NCBI RefSeq assembly: GCF_900106995.1
Contig: NZ_FNOK01000023.1
Location: 62,001 to 126,000, forward strand
Direction: 5' to 3'
From: Saccharopolyspora shandongensis
Lineage (GTDB): Bacteria > Actinomycetota > Actinomycetes > Mycobacteriales > Pseudonocardiaceae
Length of the DNA stretch: 64,000 bases
Part shown: positions 57,501-58,858 of the stretch, piece by piece
Layout of the letters: each line of letters opens with the position of its first letter
Numbering within the stretch: the stretch's first letter is position 1
Notes under the pieces: generated by a model
Told to the model about the DNA's origin: nothing
Database searches by the model: none
Seen by the model: the letters and a program-made list of their open reading frames with translations, nothing else
Translations under genes and position numbers: made by a program

Positions 57501-58094
57501 CTCCGCAGCGAAGACGGACTCGGCTTCATGAATCTGTATGACGGTGATCCGTTGCACCGGCTGGCGCCCGGTCCGTTCGCGCCGGTCACCACCACTTTCA
57601 CCCACCCTGACACGGGCGCTCGGGTCCGGGTGAAGGCGGGCCCGAACCTCTTCGCCGGACACGGCAACGGGAAGCGTGCCGAGCTCCGCCTGAAACGCGG
57701 CGTCGAGCTGTCGGTGTCCGGGGAGACTCTGACGAAGGTGCTGTTCCAGCGGGAAGAGTTCCACCGCATGCACGCGGCGAACCCGAACGGCAGCATGTTG
57801 TTCCTGTTCTGCCGGGCCGCCGTGGGCACGAAAACCGGCTTCGCGGACAGCCAGCCCGAGCAAGCCGCGACGCTGCTGCGGGACTCGGTGGCAACGGCCC
57901 GTGAACTCGGCTTCGAGAACCCCTTCATCGCCGGCCGGGATGACGTAACGACGACCATCCCGATCACCGCCTCGAACAACGCGGGCTGGGTCAGCAGTTA
58001 CCTCAAGCGCGGCCGCGAATACATCGAGGTACACGAAGGAACCCGGTACAGCGCGGAAGAACTCAAGAAGATCCCCAAGCTCAAACCACGCTAG
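29595..58094 (+). CDS. Giant 2: 9,499-residue WXG100-like polymorphic toxin with multiple effector modules
   Basis: A single open frame of 28.5 kb. Order, with residues: 1-302 WXG100/CpnT-like N-terminus; 302-852 Pro/Gln-rich linker; 871-1049 Tox-PL-like; 1114-1366 module shared with giant 1; 1459-1892 amidoligase-like; 1912-2097 Tox-PL variant; 2139-2642 two Cys-less C80-like relatives; 2689-2979 three J-type segments; 3036-3211 Tox-PL variant; 3249-3509 Fic; 3689-5486 beta-rich region; 5489-5651 Tox-PL; 5660-5771 38-residue repeats; 5880-6370 two more Cys-less modules; 6409-6586 and 6691-6869 Tox-PL; 6886-9499 five tandem His-Gly/Cys repeats. No classical signal peptide. The start site and upstream 120 bases copy those of giant 1, including the weak GGTGAGCG ribosome site, but no intact EspC-like gene precedes it, so it may rely on the single upstream copy. 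Roughly 1 MDa by residue count. Confidence 0.85.
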   Translation: MGEIQIPEDGFWAPIYYSMYVLVGNKPPKVISNDMYALAREARENADAYVAITNNVAALSSGVWANLEGETANAFGDHIKGLTQPVQAQAAAMRYTADLVDKFGLNGEEAEYEILIALAFFASTIASLYMMGPPGWAMVPEWISAGRQFITEIIAVAKQQAKLLSSYLQLGWQGVHEFAQEMFEAFLPQAFTTGNGNRRHGWDVDDMLIEGAVGGWAGINGSLLHRLARMNKHTDNFVRKPLGAGQLDAASEMPAEGIVITAIGGDFDAFGTYISSVSMGSMEKDAHNRAVERQNNRNKNNSPAGGSNQPPPPAYNPDGKGLPGDTETPGGGPDSKVPPVGSDSKVPPVGSDSKVPPVGSDSKVPPVGSDSKVPVDSPAGKPSDVPPPPYSPRGEAPPSNEVSGNEQPPPAYQPPGEEPPPAYQPPAAEQPAGSPPPASVPPPVGVSPVVSPPPASAPPAGSPPPGSAPPPAGVSPVGSPPPGSVPPPVSAPPVGSPPPGVGGEASPPVGIETGPVSVEQPAGQPPVSGGPQDVGSGKGLPGFDTTTPPGVAPQGVGPAVGDQNPQAQQPSAEQPPVRHTPVEQPPNQQLPGLQSPNQQVPGQQSPELSTSGQQNAGQRGLDPNPASLERDQPRVDQREQDGNASAQLRPAGQQAGPGQSSGTPSVTPTTSGQSSNSQVPSNPVGTPSTSTQDVSRDKSGQPAIGHQDGPSRPSAQLSYESPTDETSTGNQPLTQRDAPSTVPSGSDQKTSSTTSGRAGASKSGGEPRLQVAPEQPVVPVEGPPVDDEGYVSGDESSDDGNASFVQDAPVSVADQPAGAVPVVAPVKDSFVDEGYESGDESDPDVDVQSPSETPAETASRDLSEFEHWQGPLPQVVSLESFPNDVAAEAFMRREFPEAGKVNRAPEGNTDPTLADDAPGRRINCGVATIQEFRSRKHGRQFHAGPVSQEMSLREMHDYFGARLKEQKGGPSTLDKTILDTWDPGAQGVVYIRSPKGKGHFFFAEKNDAGRVTYVDSEDQRGRPAFLPQDPDNRILLLSIPPGHSAGPLKTASPVVGDAGPAPAATDIDDSLTGGAGEEFSRPEGAERLGDFHVSRQDGQRHSIGDATVNQQVSSGRRRFDPPEERLAYYLAAVEGGERETMHARRSVALAEFGRPIPSPKLVDVDERTADYRPHPTKPESEAPESGGHFHNLYGRDDAGSVAVMMENYRARGERYTASEAFIHQWSKAEALFNGVTKAREIDKRAPKLFGRTTTPEDVPDRLPDTIFRQNISGTAAKEVFGNLLAGGSGVDFDAHDDVHAEVMKTVNGKSTKNIVDTFNELKQLPEDQKFHISGGGVRRDGSGGFQLRFDISRVHAGTVRQSPRGDKARIVQGDHARREPSHWGGASSSVKLDDNAARGTEQAPVGEQAKPTVDALMSLDARDVLGQQSPSEAPAENPQGRSGFAGAPPNTGHQSAATDSLTKAKEIIDGYLDVIADVTGKKRLGADLLLAKWLNKKPADMSREERGVAQLLSRAYGGGPRPAADAGQVDAAVHILKGMEQELAVRKITATAFADSWSALGNSVRFGTEFTFKQESINGLVVTSPPTDKEGKKLQEQISKKAARLINDWAKRVEADARTLKGQGIDLEVETSSDGRKFTYTKDGETWWWAVSLDDGCLETKTKPVPAAAFERGWIATIVDNDIFKQAKGLGFEIDKSVHGGGGHLSVDANTAFGGSPELFLTTIKSLQDGHRDWKEAFQNAEDLANSPWLSDFPPPAGKSGSNALEAFGTEIQGLMAKVRTGHLDIPAATAAINEFNASLTNPALDHLNISDAAKANIRSAPSHYQAINVEHMTDRDLGSRRLELRDIPAQDGRAELLKQFRYVLDRIQAVRGEVRAEQQDRISELRDRKAGPGSTTGGRPEGTTRAGRPTGFGGASSVSVGAASVRPGVVSAESFEGDPAGEAAYVRENFGGMEGINRDKYVAGVAGHETNCLPSSVQALNREMHPDRAAEFVAGPSGVVHRDEVSKTGLPPMAKQDRGYDDVTDFVAGKDADGAYGLVYADFGDGEGHFFTVHKRGGDVVFYDAEAHSLVRLGSPVEVWFSPVTSDKVLTPVYTPFDSDQDSDDEFFDARSTPAEDSESAPVSSEVRQPSGLGGGSRRYRGEDDAGRPVKFGRDEVAVTGIDAGEMKLVSALPDIGLANKVKRWVRGVRDATFTVVRTLPGESAAKAVENSPARNGEVTMKFHGAVVLAVNARGDGRYALPVRTDSGELRVWVDAKTAAQALVAHSKSIRRANSVLLLLSGPYSPDAPVKLGRELAAAEPELLVNTGDGPMELQRGGRLVVLDNGGMLTFRGTTDIAYGTTRFSRAEIDEINGRSTVRPERETRPRADSRPYDRPAPQPVPRPEPEFRPSADSRPYDRPAPRPAPQPAAPELYPGLNDSNRSVTFAREDAKFGSLRDADGRRGFELLADPAERTKFRDWAKGIRGPIRVVRTMPGESVSQARLMNGPRPNSEIADSPFANSLVLAVRPVRHGFMIPVDPARGTTEIWVTGTTLANFLADSERVHEAIRLRGFDSLLLPVHGASQASGVRDLTARLHWRGLPLRVFTADTEMGLASGGRIGARDNGNWQGYYDQATPSNTGTGPEVLSYFWAEGGYSTAELRDEIRRREANHSEPRPRPDAPGARPTASGSRPSTSDARPAPESPPTDPYEVLGVERGAPLHRIERAFERLRLAGLSDAEWRRIEEAFAKINKNPPRDPYEVLGVEQDAPLHRIERAFERLRLTNLSAAERQDVDDAYAKLTERAYGGQSEESSGAQPRPESTSRPTGQPPKPERKSKPERKPESKTKAESKPKPKPTGRPEKEAPRPEAGTSRPGPAGSSSEPKPSGRSEQAGSRPGAESSPGQEAPGTGQQPGQQDGPKQSFADPEKYYDVLGVDRDAQAADIKKAYRKLAVKWHPDKNKAPEAADNFKMINDANEVLSDQQKRQRYDDKLKLDELRAKFQRTHPQSNPWDFPAPGPSDWGVPRRPTAPGSGGNYRSDGTSRHRRHSRGPSWFGFGGASSVRPGVVSAEYVQEHQELLELMRGVNKDNFDGDVDGDLGYRTNCAAATIQLLNRLAHPDRAREFVAGPSGKVHRDRIEGSGLRYVGEFSGVADVEEYVSRLERGASGMVLAYYPDGGHYFAAVKKDRPIFLNAQEESQQIWGSPSKVEFWEAPRGVVLTPMYSPVGMRSAAERMAEPDSVPDSRGGNAHQPSLTPGEAAVLSDSVPESEWWRFYINPKDHEAAIERFPDNPGVYYDRDRSPGFQETMLAAYRDVLDTRNGIDKRVDAAEFERMHGLVTRNFTGEAQAELRWSDGGVTNHPLSANGVSPEILEEKVAGRPLVYDMGTHDWSKKQNLDPPPITIIDRQSFGNAALRTNHGKGETPKLVDAVFDRYYQEIGDAGNNADLKLAAITRAVRALHVLHPFTDANTRLAVQLLLPKLMLQQGFPPVVANGRERLFSGGYSTAEIVHSLRNEVLTSEVTAARAQFDRAVRTQEDPGEEALERLTNAINNEASRDAENRLGSSADESRWGGGPSRSEPPGTGSGRDPEHSGTISDAQDPDSVDAGRTAQPATDEQARSTESRHVVGDSRPEAPEDTAGSRDDATEHQRDEIASIENRDDAEVTENRDSVPAQQGDDTEVTENRDDTDVAGRTTTEPAPRGWRRLLPRYLRRNRGLGAGKQLTRTEGADRVVAAAKSLVTGEPTAQEIKDLRAAVENEFESFMGDGREMILDGQRVLVRAEVDLSHAEPTDADAGTSSASVEQTRASTVGTSASRTPMSRWLYFVPMVPGLFLTGSVNAPTAAATSHGFSQQNSQRVQTRVSLPKNSTSETGFQGMRSVRAPATFTLNRLGADGEPTLPKIWVGRAVGRDDTPVSVELSVPIGLDGDGTEIPTPPSELPASVIEAADVQRRDVFDRAHQYVGPLSKAGRSTLRKFVGSRNIEERLPEMAVTPEQAARGDGWVSSPALLPEGNPLKRLLSTKGRRVQMRVVARRVYFDQDIDGAQFEETTSETAATEGSYEASHDASFAISGGPGYDVGMVSVGGGIHTGGGRGTSHAQGQGRATGAETTRSYTGSLTRYYTRYDLQVRKPGHAPITFTGAVNARHWAKQADAERAGISAAAVGKAPGRQELTDTAARAALQLDEASGLLSKIMRDSTAELPGHHRWKWRDTKFVTEFDDSALADGIPAKYEPKLARGEEIRSEITAEQLARHAPDILADRHPLVLDLEPEPGRAHDYHATLKLHASLEGDLVDLGPADGPTTAEELSEVTSGSYTQGRNWMLAGGFIARVYSSLLSSEMLTITQRISFNRSKKSGTAQETELSSGGVRGAELDESGEVRPEPLRRYRARVKLSVSGNHWSRHNALIRGISVGLPGKKTPQLHELTIVDPSAAEQGREPGTVTVDVVLELPASYGALNADVAPVNGTQLDDVSINWSKELGRGASRKLDGVRIVSFKGLEHVRDKLRSLLVRASNDPIYQFEDGDNSGLIDQTFSLKALRGDWRAFNRKFRLNGLGWNRRRTSAVGKAAVSFTLRDPEVLETVWQQSNRSAVGGSTTSSELGGTWTASVKIEPFFGPSSETSNHTPGTITGGMGLLLSELNPWMGSFSREKGHSTKVSHGRSVSGEPRRMHRIIATVEATMAAETVDWSNLDRWKLFRPKVGEVAASSAMSVALAPIMALFKPKTGRAAERFELPRAAEVWVTDEQLHEIRIRQAQEDARRAAETPAQEPPALPEQDVPTDADELSPVPEGHHVGAPKWADGVTEPIDLYDETIDALRDGLVQRLGQERADRLLPPSSLQTEHDNSGEVERYLSQFQASLGDLANGGTGTPLRLQDRITGETYELRVDAELLSTPTPNGIKHGRLTRFTKATFQESSSRKVTRVLAEMFTVLLPAGMFQNDSAVADAAAKPGDHGATYANLGFGLGHAFEWLKQVRETRNVRTTEHVHTETVEGALAEHRAELLFDVRIERNGERIAAAPAVRTVTAHTPVEDTAVSDAGEKSRGGNVVVRSAEDANEQRIAEWRAADNPAALPDDPNKSRVMDFKGDVADLVRAAEQAIEAAGGKVDSHTRRMLRAELTPSRVSAIQGTHGTEAVPLELPPGLGLKLGVYPKLPGHGELRGVSDRIRIAGAKTPHGMSETKVGSGNANMLAAIPLLAAGAPQHPDSASYPDRKTFGGMSGWALMMEPLGAHNTEHEHQDADETGGSELPRAGEKPATDGITSAWLHGAGFRFVAEPTSKVSLRRTAVVDVDFAQGYEVRRTDRTDLLPEPLVDAAKELAARDAEWTAARGRWRAADPFGLSDRGGDLGSQVDAESAFQDAAEAEQAAAAAFWRAKQVYEQELAHARQDPGLGGVEPDARVVFPADADRLPLAERSKLYPLVKQVLAAHESGARPTVRYRVHGDVESSRAADDFSATAKELGRLLKLAQSATPGAERLGHSDLGFDVAPHFVRSEGPTEVEVWLETPDRTDSERAFRDRYPQLWGVNAENYRQNRPGHTENCGLALIAAAKTRSGGVTVTADACGPVTVASLQEEFGEQAVAATRDQVEAHMGAEPGAWGAVFLRGPRGMVHGVFVETGEDGRVRYPDAHQGEMAEPGPDDVVGFLPLTETGATPLRGAELDPHLLVGMPNRDPGGDGGSGRRRAGGGAPRASLQHEDAVLSSDRRGESTAQDSGGGSGRRRAGGGAPRASLQHEDAVLSSDRRGESTAQDSGGRSNRRRTAGAAPTSLQHEDAGLPSDRLGESTARDSRRGGPLVRRWDEGLQGHDSAPVERVADLTFAEPFAGVREGTVDGSFIGAFTGKVYGVVTTRAEGTRSVQGSISVDNAIIRGTMIGRFEGLSVGTVYGTIRTDITRPASSGPAPAIRFGFDQQGAPVVFDDRDVDAEVMRTDEDGAPVVNLRSQESDAVRQWAAGFGRMHDVLRSLPGETTLRSSSVLLRPGSFAQAPWRNPGWLFVESDGDTFSVPLRRGEQSETVVVAGDELWHVTESRGWFETHGDPGIVLLHDRDENSTGLRLFARTGHENGGDATVFGPRGPYGTLPANGEDPSAICVGDNQGWESHRIGGRRILHEETRFSAEEIAQISAIERALTSAEQAGPAGSSLAHLYPETPSADGELHSGYRLDDGRPFEFRSREVDRLLVVNAHRQARVLSFGTQPTSHEELGRWAEGMTRVSHVMRTMHHETIPAADLHLSRTNGNVQAPWTVDPVWLAIGIHGDRFHLRVERGPDLVDVSVPADTYYRILREMPEYRSLRAYNSNSDIVLLTNDIEQGATDQLAGAAHQNNDPVTIHVGGGTTLAVPPDRSPNRGRSAITVSHNGGWFSYRPDGTIASYTYTRFSPEEIEHLSSLGVTDVETPPPYADPLADPPAYTEADPDLPVAGTWASLPPGSVVTAASFPDEASATEAYRVRYPALRGVNRNGYALGVFGRSQNCGPVLIAAERTLTGGVMVVADPGGPMNIRSLEKALGATAVEATYAQVLTLTRDQPEGSFGVALLRTNRFMTHGVLVESRGNEAPVAVDPHRETIADVDPGEVIGYLPLPGTGAAPVGGKRLDPRLLVGAPAGSGTSGADPRSVLGELIQRVSQDSTAESDSEFDAGAQSDSDSDSDWDMDDDPDVPLLQVSDSEDDADSDVPPEPESGEDDADTDADTDAQSDSESDDGWDWSYTSEFVFAANSFPDEEGAAAYFRDVLPELRGVNKGGPARGVPGRSQNCALALIAAEQRLTGGVKVVAEEGGPMNIRALEASLGSDVQAVEATYDEVLSHTAMQPPGSYGAVILQERADSDLVHTVLVKRDADDRILFADQHGETMANVNPGNVIGYIPLAETGAAPMEDRVRMDRNLLVGAPAGAPTSSRSGRPSSSGRSAIPLRTVPVRTGFVDPDARVRVRDRRTGQEIKVRMGDLAYQRMRGTGHGVSFTRQNEYDLSGDYLRTIKTMPGEAPAEAAQHPDRPGTTTEQNTFHVDIDHDVKSYAMTLQNGRSVDVEDKAVGAILMNLREVQDLVASDPDLKIRLLTSDNLDLGSTAKRLAKSGFTGSVEGTHGKVSQLSDGRFGVSGNKGWIEYRNGEKRRVGKYSPENIANIRFFEQFLPDASYILDADEPLVGRRSSDGKEFTFYAHEVVAGKLTSDSTGWERVNGLTLSPPEERHIDEEFAGELDGMSSVARTRSNEDNVGVFVRNDGSLNDLYSSDPLKRLAPSPFAPATTTLTHPDTGAQVQVKVGPNLFAGHGKKDHASLTINRDGEDIELEVSGSTLTKVQFQREEFHRMHAANPNGHMLFMFCHAAEDTETGFANRQPEQAATLLRDSVATARELGFKNIYDAGRDVVAATNPVTASNNAGWASSYLVKDGRDYIKVHKRTQYSAAELSSLPEYTPISNTGSSSAQRHGGPTPEGFDPSLYQRGPANPHRTVSVRADFLNPNLTVAAYHGNQKVRIGMADLAYHWMRGDGVGIAFTRASRYVLSGGYLRTVKTMPGETPGSAAQHPNRPGADVGESRNVLHVDYDVDSADRFLDIPLRDGRSVNIDGAGLGKILMNIRGIGDLGVNDPDLKVRLLTPHSRHLQRVVEQMAKSGFTDVVEGPGGEVSQLPDGRFGVSGNKGWIEYPSKFSHQVTGTYSPGNIANINFFERFLPNASYILDADEPLVGTLNGAEVEFSAHEVEAYELTSSSTGWKRVNGVTLVPEMLQVDQRFAARLDYAYHVLRTRPNENNLDAFGGTERKFSQLYAHDPLKRLATSPFVPAVATLTHPDTGNQVQVTAGPNLFTAHGTKKSAEIQINRGGRSYKLSVSGATLTKMQFQREEFHRMHAANPNGRMLFMFCDAAKDTQSGFSDGQPDQAATLLRDSVATARELGFQNPFVAGRDLVMVNQIPLASNNAGWVTSYLRGGREHIEVHEETRYSAEELARIPKFVPKPNSGPSSTARGGSVPVSWEFVDPDVTVQAWDDKDRKIRVRLAEFEIHEMQGYGLGVSFTRDNKLDVGDGDDQTVPTMPGETAAEAAKHPNRPKIAPGRTKNVFNIDIKMAGGKYGTPLRDGSDVSVDDEGIATILMNSKEIRSFAYLGGSLKVRMWTSRNVLLERTIGKLAGLGFKHSLEGTLGEVSQLPDGRFGVSDNQGWIEYDHVGNSQVHNRYSPGNIANIEFFERFLPKASYILDADQPLTGIRTKDGAEIEFYAHEAWTYGLTSKSTSAGSARANGLTLIPDMQLPDQSFAEKLDSMDSVARTRPQEDGPKAFRNKFGISLDLHDSDPLKRLAPSPFAPVTTTLTHPDTGAQVRVKAGPNLFTGHGQTGNAELHISRDGEDIELLVSGATLTKVLFQREAFHRMHAANPNGRMLFMFCGAAEGTETGFADRQPKQAATLLRDSVATARELGFENPFIAGRGVVYTTIPVTASNNAGWVSSYLKDGREYIEVHEETRYSAEELKKIPKYKKGLLSSLLAFTRRGSGHTKEQSSSGRAANPHQIVPVRSDFLDPGLAVRAWDGDRETTIRMTELAYAMMQKERGVSFTRANKFDLTGDYRRTIATMPGETPAEAAQHPKRPDPAAVQTKDLFHVDIDSAGPGRQYAMPLWDGRDVRIGSDGLAAILMNFGEFRYLSSVAPDLKVRFLTSHNAELKATVEQLADSGFLGSVEGTEGEVSQLPDGRFGVSDNQGWTEYDRRGKRQVNNKFSPGNIANIKFFERFLPKASYILDADKPLTTRFRDEVGYFREVKFYADEVDLKLTTSTSAGWERVNGLTLVRGQGLADKLVAENLDSMDSVARTRPMEDGVDALRDENGIDSVDLHDSDPLNRLAPSPFAPVITTLPHPDTGAQVQVKVGPNYFSGHGQKHSAELYIGGLELPVSGETLAKWLFQREEFHRMHAANPNGGMLFLFCSAAVGAETGFADRQPKQAATLLRDFVATARELGFDNVVYAGRDVVAAKVPVIASNNAGWVSSYLKDGREYIEVHEETRYSEKELKKLPKLKPGLLSRLIGATRRGSANSGRIVPVPSDFVDPDVTVRAWDRNGETTIRMTDLAYAMMRGEGLGVSFTQANRFGLSGGYLRTIATMPGETPAQAAQHPKRPDPTAEQTEDLVDVDVDIDIDGPSRKYAMPLLDGRDVRIDSEGLATILMNFGEFRYLSLVAPAVKVRLLTSHNAELKATVRQLADLGFLGSVEGTEGEVSQLPDGRFGVSDNQGWIEYTNRWTSQVNNKYSPGNIANVEFFERFLPKASHILDADQRLTGIDQDSGAEVTFYAHEVEAFELTSDSTGWVRVNGMTLDPYPLMFHKLVAEALDSMDSVARTRPMEDGETALRSEDGLGFMNLYDGDPLHRLAPGPFAPVTTTFTHPDTGARVRVKAGPNLFAGHGNGKRAELRLKRGVELSVSGETLTKVLFQREEFHRMHAANPNGSMLFLFCRAAVGTKTGFADSQPEQAATLLRDSVATARELGFENPFIAGRDDVTTTIPITASNNAGWVSSYLKRGREYIEVHEGTRYSAEELKKIPKLKPR
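30594..30725 (+). repeat. 27-bp tandem repeat, five copies, in the giant 2 linker
   Basis: Four full DSKVPPVGS units and one shortened unit, homologous to the array at 3599-3733 but with different unit variants, so the arrays have diverged by unit exchange. Confidence 0.85.
32205..32740 (+). other. Giant 2 papain-fold module 1
   Basis: Residues 871-1049. Cys924 in RINCGVAT, His999 in GKGHFFFA and Asp1015 in TYVDSED. A complete candidate triad of the Tox-PL type. Confidence 0.65.
32935..33690 (+). other. Giant 2 copy of the unrecognised shared module
   Basis: Residues about 1114-1366, near-identical to 6160-6905 of giant 1. It occupies the same relative place, after the first Tox-PL module. 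Family unknown. Confidence 0.6.
33970..35270 (+). other. Amidoligase-like (COOH-NH2 ligase) domain
   Basis: Residues 1459-1892. Three segments fit the glutamine synthetase/amidoligase fold in order: FGTEFTF with Glu1569, DGCLETKTKP with Glu1659, and GGGGHLSVD with His1704. The family ligates amines to carboxylates using ATP. As a secreted module it could modify target peptides or wall precursors (inference). Confidence 0.5.
35330..35885 (+). other. Giant 2 papain-fold module 2 (variant form)
   Basis: Residues 1912-2097. Cys1973 in ETNCLPSS, His2050 in EGHFFTVH, Asp2065 in VVFYDAEA, then VWFSPVTSD. Close to giant 1 module 2. Confidence 0.65.
36010..37520 (+). other. Two C80-like modules lacking the His-Gly/Cys pair
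   Basis: Units at about 36010-36660 and 36835-37520 share the frame of the C-terminal repeats: a V-x-F strand near the start, LPGES/MPGES, a V-W-V strand and a final (T/S)-x-(F/Y)-S-x-x-E-(I/L). At the Cys place they read LLLLSGPYS and LLLPVHGAS, so they are probably non-catalytic. Confidence 0.5.
37660..38530 (+). other. Three J-domain segments, the third with an intact HPD motif
   Basis: Two short near-identical copies (about 37660-37800 and 37808-37955) read PYEVLGVE, then IERAFERLRL, but the HPD loop is deleted. After a Lys/Pro-rich linker, the third (38320-38530) is a full J domain: YYDVLGVDRDAQ, IKKAYRKLAVKWHPDKN (HPD at residues 2938-2940), INDANEVLSD. J domains stimulate Hsp70/DnaK ATPase. 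A J domain in an exported toxin suggests use of the target's or producer's Hsp70. Confidence 0.85.
38700..39225 (+). other. Giant 2 papain-fold module 3 (variant form, Asn at the third position)
   Basis: Residues 3036-3211. Cys3086 in RTNCAAAT, His3160 in GGHYFAAV; the third position is Asn3174 in IFLNAQEE rather than Asp. Papain itself uses Asn there, so activity is still possible. Confidence 0.6.
39340..40120 (+). other. Fic (AMPylation-type) domain
   Basis: Residues 3249-3509. The signature HPFTDANTR (3444-3452) matches Fic H-x-F-x-(D/E)-(G/A)-N-x-R, preceded by a helix (RAVRALHVL) and followed by LAVQLLLPKLML. Fic proteins transfer AMP or similar groups to target hydroxyls. I did not find an obvious inhibitory S/T-x-x-x-E/G-N helix. 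Confidence 0.72.
40660..46050 (+). other. Giant 2 long beta-rich region (candidate delivery/translocation region)
   Basis: Residues about 3689-5486. Same style as 10260-15140: Ser/Thr/Val-rich strands, no enzyme motif, units closing in AEVWV (W4722) and VEVWL (W5484). It is followed immediately by a canonical Tox-PL module, as in giant 1, so the pair forms a conserved core. Function inferred only. Confidence 0.45.
46060..46545 (+). other. Giant 2 Tox-PL module 4 (canonical)
   Basis: Residues 5489-5651. Cys5523 in HTENCGLA, His5593 in MVHGVF, Asp5609 in RYPDAHQ, ending HLLVGMP. Equivalent in position to giant 1 module 3. Confidence 0.75.
46572..46905 (+). repeat. 114-bp tandem repeat, three copies
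   Basis: Two almost identical 38-residue units (starting 46572 and 46686) and a diverged third (46800). Each carries GRRRAGG or similar, SLQHEDA, SDR and GEST. It is an in-frame linker expansion, not a CRISPR array: there are no unique spacers. Confidence 0.9.
47240..48690 (+). other. Second pair of C80-like modules lacking His-Gly/Cys
   Basis: Units at about 47240-47925 and 48010-48690 with LPGETT or TMHHETI, a conserved S-x-N-x-GW segment and a TRFS-x-EEI end. The Cys place reads IVLLHDRDE and IVLLTNDIE. They are probably binding or structural relatives of the C-terminal repeats. Confidence 0.5.
48820..49350 (+). other. Giant 2 Tox-PL module 5 (canonical)
   Basis: Residues 6409-6586. Cys6452 in SQNCGPVL, His6523 in MTHGVL, Asp6539 in VAVDPHR, ending RLLVGAP. 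A Ser/Asp/Glu-rich acidic linker (49411-49640) separates it from the next module. Confidence 0.75.
49665..50200 (+). other. Giant 2 Tox-PL module 6 (canonical)
   Basis: Residues 6691-6869. Cys6732 in SQNCALAL, His6807 in LVHTVL, Asp6823 in LFADQHG, ending NLLVGAP. Closest to module 5; a tandem duplicate. Confidence 0.75.
50259..58091 (+). repeat. Five tandem 500-536-residue repeats with His-Gly/Cys (C80-like) dyads
   Basis: Units start near 50259, 51867, 53409, 55014 and 56577. Each has a first half (VDPD..., TMPGE, LPDGRFGVS, KGW or QGW) without catalytic residues and a second half with an A-H-G or G-H-G and an F-C-x-A-A motif: His7245/Cys7298, His7781/Cys7834, His8298/Cys8351, His8835/Cys8884, His9356/Cys9406. 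The 49-53 residue spacing fits clan CD peptidases such as TcdB and MARTX autoprocessing domains. Each ends SNNAGW, then a TRYS-x-(E/K)-EL-type strand. Cleavage activity is inferred. Confidence 0.7.
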
Positions 58095-58190
58095 TGTTCC
58101 CGCGTCAACACACCCGGACCATGGTGCGAATGGACACGCCGGGCACCCGCAACGGTGATCAGGCACAGCGCATGCAGAAAGGAATCACCA

Positions 58191-58829
58191 GTGACCAGTG
58201 ACCACCCGACTCCGGAGGAGGGCGAAGCTCCCGCTGGTCCCAGCGAGGAAACACCCGCTGGTCCCGACCAGGAGGCGTGGGCCCTCGTGATCGACCCGGC
58301 CTGGCAGCCCGAGTCCGATGAGGAAGAGCCGCCGCCCGAGGCCGTCCTCGGTTCCTGGCGCATCGGAGCCGACGGCACCGTCAGCGCGTTCCAGGCCAAC
58401 CCGGACTACCTGCCCTCCCGCGAGGATTCCGCCACCGACCCGGTGGACGCGGTGCTGCAACTGGTAGTACGCGGCGACTACCGCAGCGAGGCGCTGCTGG
58501 AGGCCATGCGTGATGCGCTGCTGCTGATCGCGCTGGACGACGACGGCAACGCCGTCGTCACACTCTCCCCGGACAAGGTGCCGTCAGTGCTGGTGGCCAC
58601 TTCGCCGGTGCACGCCCGGCGGGTCGACGTGCCGACCTGGCAGGAGATCACGGCGAAGGCGCTGGCCGACTCACTGCCCGACGAGGGGGTCGACGTGCTG
58701 CTCAACCCGGGCGCGCCCACGTCCATGCGGGTGCTGGCGAGCGCGCTCAAGCACGCGATGGCCGACGCGGGAACCGGCGAGCCGGACGCGGGCGGAACTC
58801 TGCCCGAGCCACCGGCGGAACAACGTTGA
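58191..58829 (+). CDS. Type VII secretion system-associated protein (SseB-like), second paralogue
   Basis: 212 residues from GTG 58191, chosen because AGAAAGGA lies 7-8 bases upstream; a start at 58155 would add a non-conserved leader. Family features: WALVIDPAWQP, PPPEAVLGSWR, ATDPVDAVLQL, and VDVLLNPGAPTSMRV near the C-terminus. It lies 96 bases after giant 2, and its stop is just before the start region of a third paralogue. Chaperone or immunity role inferred from conserved placement after both giants. Confidence 0.75.
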   Translation: MTSDHPTPEEGEAPAGPSEETPAGPDQEAWALVIDPAWQPESDEEEPPPEAVLGSWRIGADGTVSAFQANPDYLPSREDSATDPVDAVLQLVVRGDYRSEALLEAMRDALLLIALDDDGNAVVTLSPDKVPSVLVATSPVHARRVDVPTWQEITAKALADSLPDEGVDVLLNPGAPTSMRVLASALKHAMADAGTGEPDAGGTLPEPPAEQR

Positions 58830-58858
58830 AGCCGACAGGAAGCAGCGAGGAGCCTTCG

